64,000 nucleotides of DNA from Rhizobium viscosum (GCF_014873945.1 NZ_JADBEC010000003.1:186001-250000); one strand, 5' to 3'. Shown: positions 43,252 to 52,278, counted from the stretch's first letter. Made by a program: numbers and translations. The notes: generated from the letters alone by a model not told the origin.

Positions 43252-43881
43252 TTATCTTTCGCCGCCCTTGCCGTTGAGTCTGTTATTGAGCAGTCTCAGC
43301 ATGCGATTCTGAAAATTGACCGCCTCGACGCGATCGAATCGGGCCTGCAACTTGTCGTGCTCCTCTACTCCGCGAGCCGACACATCCGAGACGAGCTCCT
43401 GCATGGCCTCGCAATTGCGCCGCGAAGGCAGCGCCTTGAGTTCGCGCTCCATGGCGCGCGCCTGAGTGCGGGCGATCTCGGCATGGCGCTCCTCATGGCG
43501 CCTGATATCGCTCGACAGCGCATCCCAGATCATCGACAGCTCACGGCTCGCGCCCTTGCGATTGCCCCAGCGCGGCATGATGATCTGTGTGTGGACGGTG
43601 ACCTTGACGTTGCCGACGCGGCAGCGGCCATTTTCCTGAATATAAGTCGCCTCGCCGCCGAAACGGATCTTGGTGGCGCCGGGATGGCGAGCGGAGGAGC
43701 CGTTCGCCGTCGGGCCGCGGCGGCTCAGCTCATCGTCCAGCTCGTCGGCCGTTTTTCCCTTGATATCGAAATAAGAATAGCTTTTCGTCGCAACGACTTC
43801 GGCTGCCGCGGGGCCGCAGAGGAAAAAGGCAATCATGGAAAAGGCGATGGGAAGGCGCATATAACGCAACGCAAGCGGCAT
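43252..43881 (-). CDS. DUF922 putative secreted zinc metalloprotease
   Basis: A 209-residue exported protein: MRLPIAFSMIAFFLCGPAAA is a signal peptide. The mature part contains IRRHEERHAEIAR with an HExxH zinc motif, as in the DUF922 family, and YSYFDIKGKTADELDDELSRRG at its N-terminus. A periplasmic protease role is inferred; no substrate is known. ATG 43881 was chosen (AGGT upstream); ATG 43860 gives a slightly shorter signal. Confidence 0.8.
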   Translation of the reverse strand: MPLALRYMRLPIAFSMIAFFLCGPAAAEVVATKSYSYFDIKGKTADELDDELSRRGPTANGSSARHPGATKIRFGGEATYIQENGRCRVGNVKVTVHTQIIMPRWGNRKGASRELSMIWDALSSDIRRHEERHAEIARTQARAMERELKALPSRRNCEAMQELVSDVSARGVEEHDKLQARFDRVEAVNFQNRMLRLLNNRLNGKGGER

Positions 43882-43983
43882 TCTGAACTGAACCTGTGTT
43901 GAAAGTTGGCGGAGCTTGGGGCATAGCCACCGCAAGAGCAATATCGGATAGCGGCTTTTTTGGCTAGCGACGGGATTAGACCG

Positions 43984-44877
43984 GTGAATCAGTTCGATAG
44001 CAGTTTCTGGCGTGTGGCCCACGGTCGCGAGATCGAGCTCAACAAGCGCGCGGTGATCATGGCGATCGTCAACGTGACGCCGGATTCCTTCTCCGACGGC
44101 GGGCTCTACGACACCGTCGACAGGGCCGTTGAGCATGCGCTGCAGGCAGTCGCAGACGGCGCTGAAATCCTTGATATCGGCGGTGAGTCAACGCGGCCGG
44201 ATGCGGCTTCCGTCAGCCCGGCGGAGGAACAGGCGCGTGTACTGCCCGTCATCGAGGCGCTCAGCAGACGTACTGAAGCCCTGATTTCCATCGATACGTA
44301 TCGCGCGGAAGCGGCGCGGCGTGCCATCAATGCCGGCGCCCATATCGTCAACGATGTCTTCGGCCTGCAGAAAGAGCCCGAAATCGCCGCGCTGTCGGCT
44401 GAGACCGGGGCAGGGCTCTGCATCATGCATACCGGTCGCGACCGGCAGAAGCTTGCCGATATCATCGAAGACCAGGTCTTTTTTCTCGAGCGCTCGCTTG
44501 AGATCGCTTCTGCCGCCGGCGTCCTGCGTGACCGGATCGTGCTCGATCCCGGCTTCGGTTTTGCCAAGGAGACACCGGGCGAAAATCTGGAGCTGATGGT
44601 GCGTTTCGAAGAGCTGCACCGCTTCGGCCTGCCGCTTCTCGCCGGCACGTCGCGCAAACGGTTCCTCGGCGCCGTCACCGGCCGGGAACCGGCGGAACGC
44701 GATGCGGCAACGGCTGCAACGAGCGCGCTACTCAGGCTGCAGGGGGCGGCTGTTTTCCGGGTACACAATGTCGCAATCAACAGGGATGCACTTGCCGTAG
44801 CCGATGCTATGCTGGCCGCCCGGAACGATGCTTCCAAAGCGCGTCACGATCCATGGGATCCGAATGCCGCGCTTTGA
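43984..44877 (+). CDS. folP: Dihydropteroate synthase
   Basis: A 297-residue cytosolic TIM-barrel enzyme that joins 6-hydroxymethyl-dihydropterin pyrophosphate and p-aminobenzoate. Signatures: IVNVTPDSFSDGG, DIGGESTRPDAASV, IVNDVFGLQ, DPGFGFAKETPGENLELM and GTSRKRFLG. GTG 43984 was chosen (GGGATTAG upstream); a TTG at 43960 is less likely. First gene of the folP-folB-folK operon. Confidence 0.95.
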   Translation: MNQFDSSFWRVAHGREIELNKRAVIMAIVNVTPDSFSDGGLYDTVDRAVEHALQAVADGAEILDIGGESTRPDAASVSPAEEQARVLPVIEALSRRTEALISIDTYRAEAARRAINAGAHIVNDVFGLQKEPEIAALSAETGAGLCIMHTGRDRQKLADIIEDQVFFLERSLEIASAAGVLRDRIVLDPGFGFAKETPGENLELMVRFEELHRFGLPLLAGTSRKRFLGAVTGREPAERDAATAATSALLRLQGAAVFRVHNVAINRDALAVADAMLAARNDASKARHDPWDPNAAL

Positions 44878-44892
44878 ATCTTTGTTTTTTCG

Positions 44893-44935
44893 CATGTCGT
44901 TACCGCAAAACCGATACGCACTTTTGCGCGACATG
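44893..44935 (+). repeat. 43-bp palindromic repeat between folP and folB
   Basis: Inverted ends CATGTCG/CGACATG enclose a core AAAACCGATACGCACTTTTG. The core matches the 44-bp repeats at 941 and 31972, but the ends differ, so it is a second subfamily. It would form a hairpin in the fol operon mRNA and may set relative folP and folB levels. Confidence 0.7.
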
Positions 44936-44953
44936 TTTTAGGGGGAGGCCGTC

Positions 44954-45322
44954 ATGAGTACCTATACGATCCTGATGCAGAATTGCGCCTTCTTCGCCCG
45001 GCACGGCGTGCATGCCGAAGAGGAATTCCTCGGCCAGCGTTTCTTCGTGGATGCGGAACTGGAAGTGGAAGCTGGCAGCGCGCTGGAAAACGATTCCATC
45101 GACGAAACAGTCCATTACGGTACCGCTTTCACCATCATCGAGGAGATCGTCGTCGGCCAGCGGCGTTACCTGATCGAGGCGCTGGCGTTCGATATCGCCA
45201 AGGGGCTCTGTAAAAAATTCCCGCAGATCATCAGGGCCAAGATCACCGTGCGCAAGCCGAACGCGCCAATCCCCGGCGTGCTTGATTTCGTGCAGGTGAC
45301 CGTTGAGCATCGTGCCCGATAA
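44954..45322 (+). CDS. folB: Dihydroneopterin aldolase
   Basis: A 122-residue enzyme that releases glycolaldehyde from dihydroneopterin in folate synthesis. Signatures: NCAFFARHGVHAEEEFLGQRF, DETVHYGTAF, LIEALAFDIA and the C-terminal KPNAPIPGVLDFVQV. GGGGGAGG precedes the ATG. It overlaps the next gene by 20 bp. Confidence 0.95.
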   Translation: MSTYTILMQNCAFFARHGVHAEEEFLGQRFFVDAELEVEAGSALENDSIDETVHYGTAFTIIEEIVVGQRRYLIEALAFDIAKGLCKKFPQIIRAKITVRKPNAPIPGVLDFVQVTVEHRAR

Positions 45323-45830
45323 TCCATTCCGTCTCGCAACGCTCGGCCTCGGCGGCAATATTGGCGATCCGGTCAAGTCCATGGCATCAGCGCTTGCGGT
45401 GCTGGACGCCCATCCGGACTGCCGGGTGGCCGCCGTCTCCCGGCTTTACCGCACGCCGCCCTGGGGCAAGACCGACCAATCCTATTTCTTCAATTCCTGC
45501 GCGGCGGTGGAAACACGGCTTGCGCCGGAAGCGCTGCTCGATCTCTGCCTGTCGATCGAACGGGAGATGAAACGAGAACGCATCGAGCGCTGGGGGCCGC
45601 GCACGCTCGATATCGACGTGCTGACTTATGAGGGTATCGAGCAGGATGCGCCGCGGCTGGAACTGCCGCATCCGCGCATGACGGAGCGAGGATTCGTGCT
45701 GATGCCGCTTGCGGATATCGCGCCCGAACTCGTGGTCAGGGGCAGAGCGGTTTCCGGCTGGCTGGCCGGGGCTGATATCGCGGGTATCGAAATCGCAGAC
45801 GAGAGCCGCGAGTGGTGGCGCAAGACATAA
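45303..45830 (+). CDS. folK: 6-hydroxymethyl-7,8-dihydropterin pyrophosphokinase
   Basis: A 175-residue HPPK, which activates the pterin for FolP using ATP. Signatures: LGLGGNIGDP, SRLYRTPPWGKTDQ, YFFNSCAAVET, RWGPRTLDIDVLTY and LPHPRMTERGFVLMPL. The start is TTG 45303 (AGGTGA upstream) or GTG 45312; both overlap folB, showing coupling. A terminator follows. Confidence 0.95.
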   Translation: MSIVPDNPFRLATLGLGGNIGDPVKSMASALAVLDAHPDCRVAAVSRLYRTPPWGKTDQSYFFNSCAAVETRLAPEALLDLCLSIEREMKRERIERWGPRTLDIDVLTYEGIEQDAPRLELPHPRMTERGFVLMPLADIAPELVVRGRAVSGWLAGADIAGIEIADESREWWRKT

Positions 45831-45864
45831 GGGACATGATATCAGCAGCCGACGAGAGCTGAAC

Positions 45865-45895
45865 AGCCCCAGACGCCCTGCCTTGCGGGGCTTTT
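45865..45895 (+). terminator. Terminator of the fol operon
   Basis: AGCCCC/GGGGCT stem with a 16-nt loop followed by TTT, 35 bp after the folK stop. Moderate strength. Confidence 0.55.
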
Positions 45896-45968
45896 CCCCT
45901 ATGTTCATGACATCTTGTCGCCTGCACCGGCTGCGCTAACTCAGAAGAACGACTGAGCCGGAGGTATC

Positions 45969-46016
45969 ATGAGACTGTTCAAGAGCGGCGGGAAAGGCTG
46001 CTCGTTCAGGTACTGA
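45969..46016 (+). CDS. Possible 15-residue small ORF
   Basis: ATG 45969 to TGA 46016, preceded by a strong GGAGG 5 nt upstream. The peptide (MRLFKSGGKGCSFRY) is basic. The stop codon is one base from the ATG of the next gene (TGAcATG), which itself has only a weak binding site. This looks like a translated coupler or leader for that gene. Confidence 0.4.
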   Translation: MRLFKSGGKGCSFRY

Positions 46017-46017
46017 C

Positions 46018-46512
46018 ATGCCGAAAACGGGCATTAGCCTTCCGGAAGGCATTGAAGACCACACTGACTTCCAGCAACGCTTCTGGCGTGCACAACGTTG
46101 GGCGTGGATCGGTTTTGCCGCCATTCTCATTGCTGCACTTTTCGGTGCGCTCGGGCGCAGCGGGCCTCTCTCCCGGCAGGAATTGAAACTTGCCGGCGGC
46201 AGTCTCGCGCTACCGATCATCACGCGGTGGAATGCGCCCGACGAGTTGCGCGTCTTTTTCCCGCCTTCTTCTTCGGACCGCAGGCTCGTTCTCGATCCCG
46301 ATTTTCTGACGATCTTCTCCATCGAAGGCATCGACCCGCCGCAGAAAGCGATAGGTTACGAGAGCGGCCGTATCAGCTATGTCTTTCCTGTGGATGCCGC
46401 CGCGACGAGCCAGGTGATCCTGAGGCTTCATACGCAGAAGCCGGGGCTGCATTCCTTCCGCATCGGTATCGACCAGGACGTCATCGAACGTTCGGTCCTC
46501 GTCTTGCCGTGA
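46018..46512 (+). CDS. Hypothetical single-pass membrane protein
   Basis: A 164-residue protein with one transmembrane helix (WAWIGFAAILIAALFGALG, about 28-46) and an outer beta-rich domain of about 115 residues. I recognise no family. The DUF421 gene starts 7 bp after its stop, so the two form an operon and may interact in the membrane. Translation may be coupled to the small ORF upstream. Confidence 0.7.
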   Translation: MPKTGISLPEGIEDHTDFQQRFWRAQRWAWIGFAAILIAALFGALGRSGPLSRQELKLAGGSLALPIITRWNAPDELRVFFPPSSSDRRLVLDPDFLTIFSIEGIDPPQKAIGYESGRISYVFPVDAAATSQVILRLHTQKPGLHSFRIGIDQDVIERSVLVLP

Positions 46513-46519
46513 GGTGCCC

Positions 46520-46963
46520 ATGGACGCAGTCGTCAGAGGTGTCGCCATCTATTTCGCCCTGCTGGTGATTATCAGGCTGTCCGGCCGGCGCACGCTCGCC
46601 CAGATGACACCCTTCGATCTCGTCATCATACTGGTGATTTCCGAGACGACACAGCAGGCCATGCTGGGTGACGATTTCTCGATCACCAATTCGGTACTCC
46701 TGATCCTGACGCTGTTTACGACCGACATCGCGCTTTCCTATCTGAAGCGCTGGTCGCGCCGAACAGCCAGATTGATCGACGGCGTTCCGACCGTTCTCGT
46801 CACCAACGGCGTCTATGATGAAGTTGCCCTGAAGGGTTCGAGACTTCAGAGAGACGACGTGATGGAAGCCGCAAGAACGCAGCAAGGCATCGAGAGTGTC
46901 AAAGATATCCGCTTTGCAATTCTCGAGGTAAGCGGCAACATCAGCATCATTCCGAAGGAGTGA
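46520..46963 (+). CDS. DUF421 (YetF/YcaP-like) membrane protein
   Basis: A 147-residue protein with about three hydrophobic segments (AIYFALLVIIRLSGRR, FDLVIILVISETTQQAML, NSVLLILTLFTTDIALSYL) followed by the conserved cytosolic DUF421 tail (GVPTVLVTNGVYDEVALKGSRLQRDDVMEAAR). Family function is unknown. ATG 46520 has GAGG 5 nt upstream. Likely paired with the preceding membrane protein gene. Confidence 0.87.
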   Translation: MDAVVRGVAIYFALLVIIRLSGRRTLAQMTPFDLVIILVISETTQQAMLGDDFSITNSVLLILTLFTTDIALSYLKRWSRRTARLIDGVPTVLVTNGVYDEVALKGSRLQRDDVMEAARTQQGIESVKDIRFAILEVSGNISIIPKE

Positions 46964-46977
46964 GGGGAAATGGTGGG

Positions 46978-47574
46978 TCAAAGAGCGGAGAGGAATGCGT
47001 CCGTTTCGGTAATCTCCACCTGCACCGAAAAACGGCCGCCCAGCAATTCGAGCGTAGCGTCATGCGTTTCGTCGGCGCTGCTGCAGACGGCGTCCTTCAA
47101 CAGGATGACGTGATAGCCGAGGTCGATTGCGCCAAGTGCTGCAGCGAGCACGCAGATATCCGTTTCACCGCCGGTGATGACGACGGCTTCGACCTTTTCC
47201 AGCGCGAGTGTTTCATGCAGTCGCCCGTCGACCCAGGGCGAATAGGTTCGCTTGTCGAAGATGCGGGCAGGTGGTGCGAAAGACTTCAGATCGGCAACAA
47301 TATCCATGAGCTCCGGCAGCAAGTGTTCGCCGGTCATCATTGACCATTTTTCGTAGTAGTTCCTCCACATGCCGGGCATGGCATCAGCGGTCGGCGGAGG
47401 AACGAAGCGCGTGAAAACCGTTCGTTCTGCATACCGTTCCGAGAGTTCAACAATCTGCGGCGACACCGTCGCCATCCATGGCACATGCCATGCTGTCTGT
47501 TCCGCGAACATCTTCTGCATATCGATGCAGAGATGGATCCAGTTGCCGGGCATCGGACCTGCAGCTTCAAGCAT
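46978..47574 (-). CDS. Isochorismatase-family cysteine hydrolase
   Basis: A 198-residue hydrolase of the isochorismatase/nicotinamidase fold. The catalytic triad is seen as Asp in LCIDMQ, Lys in DKRTYS and Cys in GGETDICV. Substrates in the family range from nicotinamide to isochorismate and carbamates; none can be assigned. Its ATG directly follows the TGA of the upstream small gene (TGAATG), indicating coupling. Confidence 0.85.
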   Translation of the reverse strand: MLEAAGPMPGNWIHLCIDMQKMFAEQTAWHVPWMATVSPQIVELSERYAERTVFTRFVPPPTADAMPGMWRNYYEKWSMMTGEHLLPELMDIVADLKSFAPPARIFDKRTYSPWVDGRLHETLALEKVEAVVITGGETDICVLAAALGAIDLGYHVILLKDAVCSSADETHDATLELLGGRFSVQVEITETDAFLSAL

Positions 47575-47805
47575 TCAGGGCGAATTGATGCTGGGCAGGA
47601 AATCCTCGACCTGCTTGCGGTCAGCTGCAGAAAGCGACTGCACCTGTTCCTGCCAGAAGCGTTCGGCCTCCGGCGGATCCTTCTCCCACTGGCGCACAGT
47701 GGTGATGTTATCGTCGATCTTGCAGCGGCGATGCCCGCCGAGGCGCAGATATTCCTTGGCGAGCTTCAGGCTCCTGGTTTCCGTATCCGTGTTGGTTGCG
47801 TTCAT
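47575..47805 (-). CDS. Small hypothetical protein upstream of the hydrolase
   Basis: A 76-residue soluble protein, charged, with SLKLAKEYLRLGG, CKIDDNITTVRQWEKDPPEAERFW and SLSAADRKQVEDFL. No family recognised. ATG 47805 has GGAG upstream; an in-frame ATG at 47820 would add METKD. Translationally coupled to the hydrolase gene. Confidence 0.6.
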   Translation of the reverse strand: MNATNTDTETRSLKLAKEYLRLGGHRRCKIDDNITTVRQWEKDPPEAERFWQEQVQSLSAADRKQVEDFLPSINSP

Positions 47806-47820
47806 GTCCTTCGTCTCCAT

Positions 47821-48070
47821 AGCCGAGCAGGAACAAGCCCTGCCGTTTACAAAGAACGACGCGTGGCGGGAAATGATCCGATACCATCACGAAATACTAG
47901 GATACGGAACGCGCCAATGAGGACGTATATCGGGTTGGTGGAGGAGGGCTCACCATCGCTGGATTTCAGGGTGGCGTTAAGGACAACAGCTTTCAGGGGC
48001 ACGATCGACCTCCAGGCTGTTCGTCCGCACACAATCCGACAGATGCTCGGTTCCCCAGGCCAAAAAGCAA
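47821..48070. other. Intergenic stretch, no gene found
   Basis: About 250 bp upstream of the small gene. It contains the probable promoter for the two-gene minus-strand operon; no coding frame, repeat or strong hairpin seen before the terminator at 48071. Confidence 0.4.
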
Positions 48071-48092
48071 AAGCGGCGGAAAACCGCCGCTT
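48071..48092 (-). terminator. Intrinsic terminator of the secreted-protein gene
   Basis: A perfect 9-bp stem AAGCGGCGG/CCGCCGCTT with a TTTT loop, followed on the minus strand by TTGCTTTTT, 28 bp past the stop codon. Confidence 0.85.
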
Positions 48093-48119
48093 CAGGAAAA
48101 TCCGCTCCGAATGAATAGC

Positions 48120-48671
48120 TTACTGGATCGAACCGACAGCCATTTCGTCGACCTGGCGGGTCAGCGTCAGGCCGATGACAGGGACCATCTGGCTTTCGAC
48201 CTTGACCGAAACGGTGACGTTCATGGTCTTGTCGTCGCGAACGCGGGCAATCATCGCGCCGTTCAGCTTGGAGCGATTGATACCGACGACGACGGTATCG
48301 TCAGTGACGGCGCCGGAGACGATATCGAGGCCTTTACCTTCGGCACCATCAAGGAACTTGCCCTTGTAGGTGGAACCGGACTGGGAGATGACGGCGCTCA
48401 TCGGCTGCTTGAAGACGCCGACGCGGCAAGTACCGTCGAGCTTGATACCGGCAGCGGAATTATCAGCTGGCGAACCGACGAGATTGCAGGTGAATTTCGT
48501 GCCCTTGTACTTGCCGGCGACGATTTCGCCCGGCCCCTTCCAGGTGCCAGCGACGGATTCGAAGAAGGCCTTGTCGCGGGTTGCGGCAGTGGCGTTGGAA
48601 GCGACGTCTGCCACCGGAGACAATGCCGCGGCGGCCAGGCCGCATACAAAAAGAAACTTGCGCGAGTACAT
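48120..48671 (-). CDS. Hypothetical secreted protein
   Basis: A 183-residue protein with a signal peptide (KFLFVCGLAAAALSPVADVASNATA). The mature domain is Gly-rich beta (AGTWKGPGEIVAGKYKGTKF, CNLVGSP, CRVGVFKQP) with two Cys that could form a disulfide. It is a rhizobial envelope protein of unknown function. It stands alone between two transcripts, with its own terminator. Confidence 0.7.
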   Translation of the reverse strand: MYSRKFLFVCGLAAAALSPVADVASNATAATRDKAFFESVAGTWKGPGEIVAGKYKGTKFTCNLVGSPADNSAAGIKLDGTCRVGVFKQPMSAVISQSGSTYKGKFLDGAEGKGLDIVSGAVTDDTVVVGINRSKLNGAMIARVRDDKTMNVTVSVKVESQMVPVIGLTLTRQVDEMAVGSIQ

Positions 48672-48882
48672 GGATTTTCCTTGGCAAACACCACTCGGGA
48701 ACTGGTCTGAAGTTTTGCCGGAGAATGGTTAATCCTTTCTTTCCGAGGCGCCGAAATGCGTGGAAATACAGGGCTTTCGCTAGGCAAGGTTTCTGAAGCA
48801 GCGGATGTAGCACATTGAATCCGCTCAAGTTTTCTCAGCCCTCATAAGAAGGCCTGAATGTGGCGAAATCCGGCTTTTTTGC

Positions 48883-49962
48883 TTAAGGGTTGCCGTTGCG
48901 CGTCGTCATCGACGGCGTCAAGTCGCCGATAAAGTCACCGATTCCCGGCCGGTTCAGCGCCCGGAAGCTCAGCGGACGGCAGAGATCCATGGCGGCGATG
49001 CCGATCCTCGCCGTCATCAGCCCATTGATGACGCCTTCGCCGAGTCGCGCCGAGAGCTTCGAGGCGAGCCCGTGGCCCAGCACTTGCTGCACGAGGCTGT
49101 CGCCGACGGCTATCGAGCCGGTCACGGCAAGGTGGGCAAGCACGTCACGCATCAATCTCAGCATGCCGAGCGTGCCGGGACGGCCGCCATAGAGCTCAGC
49201 CATGGCGCGGATCAGCCGCGCGGCTTCGTAGAGCACATAAAGCAGATCTACGATGGCGCGCGGGCTGACGGCCGTGACGATCGAGACGCGTTTGGAGGAA
49301 TTGACGATCAGCGCGCGTGCCCGCCGGTCCAACGGGCCGAGAAGCTCGCGTTCGGCAAGCGCAATCAGATGCGGAGCGTCGATGACCTCGCCTTCGGTCT
49401 CCTTCAGCGTGGCGCGGCCCTTGGCGGTTTCCGGCTTGTCGGCGATGAGGCCCATCAGGCGGGCGACGACCGCGCGCGCCTTGGCGGGGCGGGTTTCCAG
49501 AATGGCGGCATCGGCCTCAGCCTTGATGGTCTGCACTGCGGCAAGCCGCATCATGCCCGCCGTCTCCCTGACGATGACAGCGATGACGGCGAGGATGCCG
49601 ATCGCGAGCACGGCGAGGGCGGCATAGCCCAGCCAGTCGGCGCGGCTGAAGAGATCGCGGATCAGCTGGTCGGTCCAGAGGCCCACGGCGAGCGACAGCA
49701 GAATGCCGAAAGCACCGACGGCGATGCTGGCAAAGGAGGTGCGACGCTTGCGCGGGGTGGCGACCGGCAGCGGGCTCAGATCTTGCTCCGGATTGAGGAA
49801 GGGATCTTCCTCATCCGGCGTCAGCACCACTTCGCCTGAGAAGCTAGCGGGCTTGCGACGTTCTACGCGAGGGGCTTCGGGGGCCGCATTCTCCTCCTCA
49901 AAGGTGAAGGCGGCGGGGGCACGGCGCGGCGGATGGGGCTGATCGATCGGCGGCTTGCTCAT
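48883..49962 (-). CDS. YcjF/TIGR01620-family (DUF697) inner-membrane protein
   Basis: A 359-residue protein with a Pro/Glu-rich cytosolic N-terminus, two central transmembrane helices (TSFASIAVGAFGILLSLAVGL and LGYAALAVLAIGILAVIAVIV) and a DUF697-type C-terminal domain. It is always encoded after ycjX; the start overlaps ycjX by 4 bp (ATGA). The pair is linked to envelope stress in enterics, but its role is unproven. Confidence 0.9.
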   Translation of the reverse strand: MSKPPIDQPHPPRRAPAAFTFEEENAAPEAPRVERRKPASFSGEVVLTPDEEDPFLNPEQDLSPLPVATPRKRRTSFASIAVGAFGILLSLAVGLWTDQLIRDLFSRADWLGYAALAVLAIGILAVIAVIVRETAGMMRLAAVQTIKAEADAAILETRPAKARAVVARLMGLIADKPETAKGRATLKETEGEVIDAPHLIALAERELLGPLDRRARALIVNSSKRVSIVTAVSPRAIVDLLYVLYEAARLIRAMAELYGGRPGTLGMLRLMRDVLAHLAVTGSIAVGDSLVQQVLGHGLASKLSARLGEGVINGLMTARIGIAAMDLCRPLSFRALNRPGIGDFIGDLTPSMTTRNGNP

Positions 49963-51434
49963 GCGAGGCGGTCTCCGAACAGGAACTGCAAGGCGCGGTC
50001 GAGACGGATATGAGGCACCGAGAGTTTGACGCCGCCGCCGGTTTCCTCGAGTTGCGGCGGGCGGAAGCGCACAACATTGACGTCGGGCAGTTCGACCGAC
50101 GCGTCGCCGGCTTCGATGCGCTCGAATAACGCTTCCGGATTTTCCGGCAGATCGCCGGGGAAGATTGCCGTCTTGCGCTCGCCGTCGAAGGTCTCACCAG
50201 CGATCATTTCACCGGCCATGGGTGTTCCGACGATGACGGGCAGGTCGTGGCCGTCGCGACGCACCGTTGCCTCCCGCGTGGCGCGCACGGAGGCGAGCGC
50301 CATGACATCGATGCCGGCGCCGGCCATGCCGATACGGTCAATGGCGCGATCGACGAGGCGGCGCGTCAGCCTGTCCAGCCGGTCGTGGCTTTCGTGGTGC
50401 AGATGGTCCGCCTTGGTGGCGGCAACCAGAACACGGTCGATGCGCCGGCCGAGCAGCGACGACAGGATTGAATTGCTGCCGGGGCGAAAGCAGGCGAGCA
50501 CATCGGTCAGGGCGCGCTCCAGATCCTGTACGGCTTCCGGACCGCGGTTCATCGCCTGCAGCGCGTCGACCAGAACGATCTGCCGGTCGAGCCTGGCGAA
50601 ATGCTCGCGGAAGAAGGGTTTGACGACCACGGACTTGTAGGCCTCGTAACGACGCTCCATCATCGCCCAGAGCGAGCCGTGCTTCGGCCGGCCTTCGGGC
50701 GGCAGTGCAAGCGGGGCGAAGGTCAGGGCAGGCGAGCCGTCAAGATCACCGGGCAGCAGGAAGCGGCCGGGCGGAAGGGTGGAGAGAGAACGCTCGTCGG
50801 CCCTGCAGGCCTTCAGATAGTCGGCAAAGCTCGTGGCGAGATCGCGGGCGACCATTTCATCGGCGGAAGCGGTGATATCTGTCGCTTTCGTCAGCTCCAG
50901 CCAGGCACTCGACAGCTCGGCGCGGATGCCGGCTGCGGCAAGGGCGATGGTTTCCTCGCTGAAGGTGCGGAAATCCTTGCCGAGCAGCGGCAGGTCGAGT
51001 AGCCACTCGCCGGGATAATCGACGATATCGATGGAGAGCCGTCCGGGCGAGAACATACGCGTCCAGGAGCTGGCGCTCTGATAATCCAGCGTGATGCGCA
51101 GCTCCGAGATCGCGCGGGTGGAATCCGGCCAGATACGCTCCTTCACAAGCGCCCGGATATGATCCTCATACTGGAAGCGCGGCACGGCATCATCGGGCTG
51201 CGGCTCCAGGCGGACGGCCGAAACGCGGCCGGACTGCATCGCTTCAAAGAGCGGCAGCCGGCCGCCATGCAGGAGATTATGGACCAGCGAGGAAATGAAG
51301 ACGGTCTTGCCGGAACGGGAAAGGCCGGTGACACCGAGCCGGATGGTCGGATTGACAAGACCGCTGGCGCGGTCTGCAAGATTGTCCAGCGCGATCAGCG
51401 CATCGTCGGCAAAGGATGTCAGGCGCGGCGGCAA
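49959..51434 (-). CDS. YcjX-family P-loop NTPase
   Basis: A 491-residue DUF463/YcjX GTPase-like protein. The P-loop is GLSRSGKTVFISSL (about residue 34), with IDIVDYPGEWLLDLP as switch/Walker B and VAATKADHLHHES as an NKxD-like guanine motif. The start is TTG 51434 with AGGGA 7 nt upstream. It forms an operon with the DUF697 membrane protein gene. Confidence 0.9.
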   Translation of the reverse strand: MPPRLTSFADDALIALDNLADRASGLVNPTIRLGVTGLSRSGKTVFISSLVHNLLHGGRLPLFEAMQSGRVSAVRLEPQPDDAVPRFQYEDHIRALVKERIWPDSTRAISELRITLDYQSASSWTRMFSPGRLSIDIVDYPGEWLLDLPLLGKDFRTFSEETIALAAAGIRAELSSAWLELTKATDITASADEMVARDLATSFADYLKACRADERSLSTLPPGRFLLPGDLDGSPALTFAPLALPPEGRPKHGSLWAMMERRYEAYKSVVVKPFFREHFARLDRQIVLVDALQAMNRGPEAVQDLERALTDVLACFRPGSNSILSSLLGRRIDRVLVAATKADHLHHESHDRLDRLTRRLVDRAIDRIGMAGAGIDVMALASVRATREATVRRDGHDLPVIVGTPMAGEMIAGETFDGERKTAIFPGDLPENPEALFERIEAGDASVELPDVNVVRFRPPQLEETGGGVKLSVPHIRLDRALQFLFGDRLA

Positions 51435-51506
51435 ATCGGAATCCCTGGTGGCACTGCCTGCAATATAGGAAGGGGCCGCAGCCTGAAAAAGAAGCGGCGC
51501 GAAAAC

Positions 51507-52001
51507 TCAGTCGATGACGAAATCGACGAGACGCCATGCCGAAGTCACAGCGGCATAGTCGATGACAGCGAGACCGGCTGTCGGGAAACCTTTCGGTACA
51601 GAGGCTGCCATAGCCTTTTTGCCGATCAGCGCCGATAGGGCCTGCTCCATGGTCGGATTGTGGCCGACGAGCATGACACTCCCCGCATCCTGCGCGTCGA
51701 TGATTTCGAGATAGGTATCGACCGAGGCATTGTAGAGCGTGTCGACGAAGCGCACGTCGAGCGTTTCGCCCATGGCGCGATGCACGGCCTCAGCGGTATC
51801 ACGGCAGCGAAGCGCGGTCGAGCTGATCAGGATATCAGGACGGTAGCCCTTGTCGGCGGCGCGGTCGGCGACGATCTCAGCGTCGCCGAAACCCTTCTGG
51901 CTCAGCGGACGGTCGAAATCGCGCTGTCCGGGCTCGGCCCAGGCGGCTTCGGCATGACGCAGGAGGTAGATCCGATGGGGTGGAGGCAGGAGGGTGGCCA
52001 T
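51507..52001 (-). CDS. SixA-like histidine phosphatase
   Basis: A 164-residue phosphoglycerate-mutase-fold phosphatase. The phospho-His motif is YLLRHAEAAW, the second His is in LVGHNPTME and an Arg lies in STALRCRDTAEAV. SixA-type proteins dephosphorylate histidines of phosphotransfer proteins. Start 52001 (MATLLPPPHRI); upstream frame excluded. Confidence 0.88.
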   Translation of the reverse strand: MATLLPPPHRIYLLRHAEAAWAEPGQRDFDRPLSQKGFGDAEIVADRAADKGYRPDILISSTALRCRDTAEAVHRAMGETLDVRFVDTLYNASVDTYLEIIDAQDAGSVMLVGHNPTMEQALSALIGKKAMAASVPKGFPTAGLAVIDYAAVTSAWRLVDFVID

Positions 52002-52177
52002 GGGCAAATCCAGCTTCGAACGGAGCCTTTTCAGTAGCGTTTGCGGTCCCGCAACGTCAACTGCCCACCGGCTTCCAAGAGCGCAAAACGGGTGCCCCAA
52101 CACGGCGTTTTGAAGGCCAAGCAAAAATCGCCATTCGGAATAAGGATGCGAAAATAGACTGTTAGCTCAAATTGATG

Positions 52178-52195
52178 ACAGATTTAAAAATCTGT
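52178..52195. promoter_or_regulatory. 18-bp palindrome ahead of dksA
   Basis: ACAGATTT-AA-AAATCTGT, perfect 8-bp arms in AT-rich DNA 83 bp before the dksA start. It may be an operator or the 3' hairpin-like part of the leader; role unknown. Confidence 0.35.
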
Positions 52196-52278
52196 TTACC
52201 TGTCTTATTTGGCTTGAATCGCGGATAGCGCTTGGGATATACACCCGGCCAGATGAGATGTTCTTCAGGAGAATCGCG

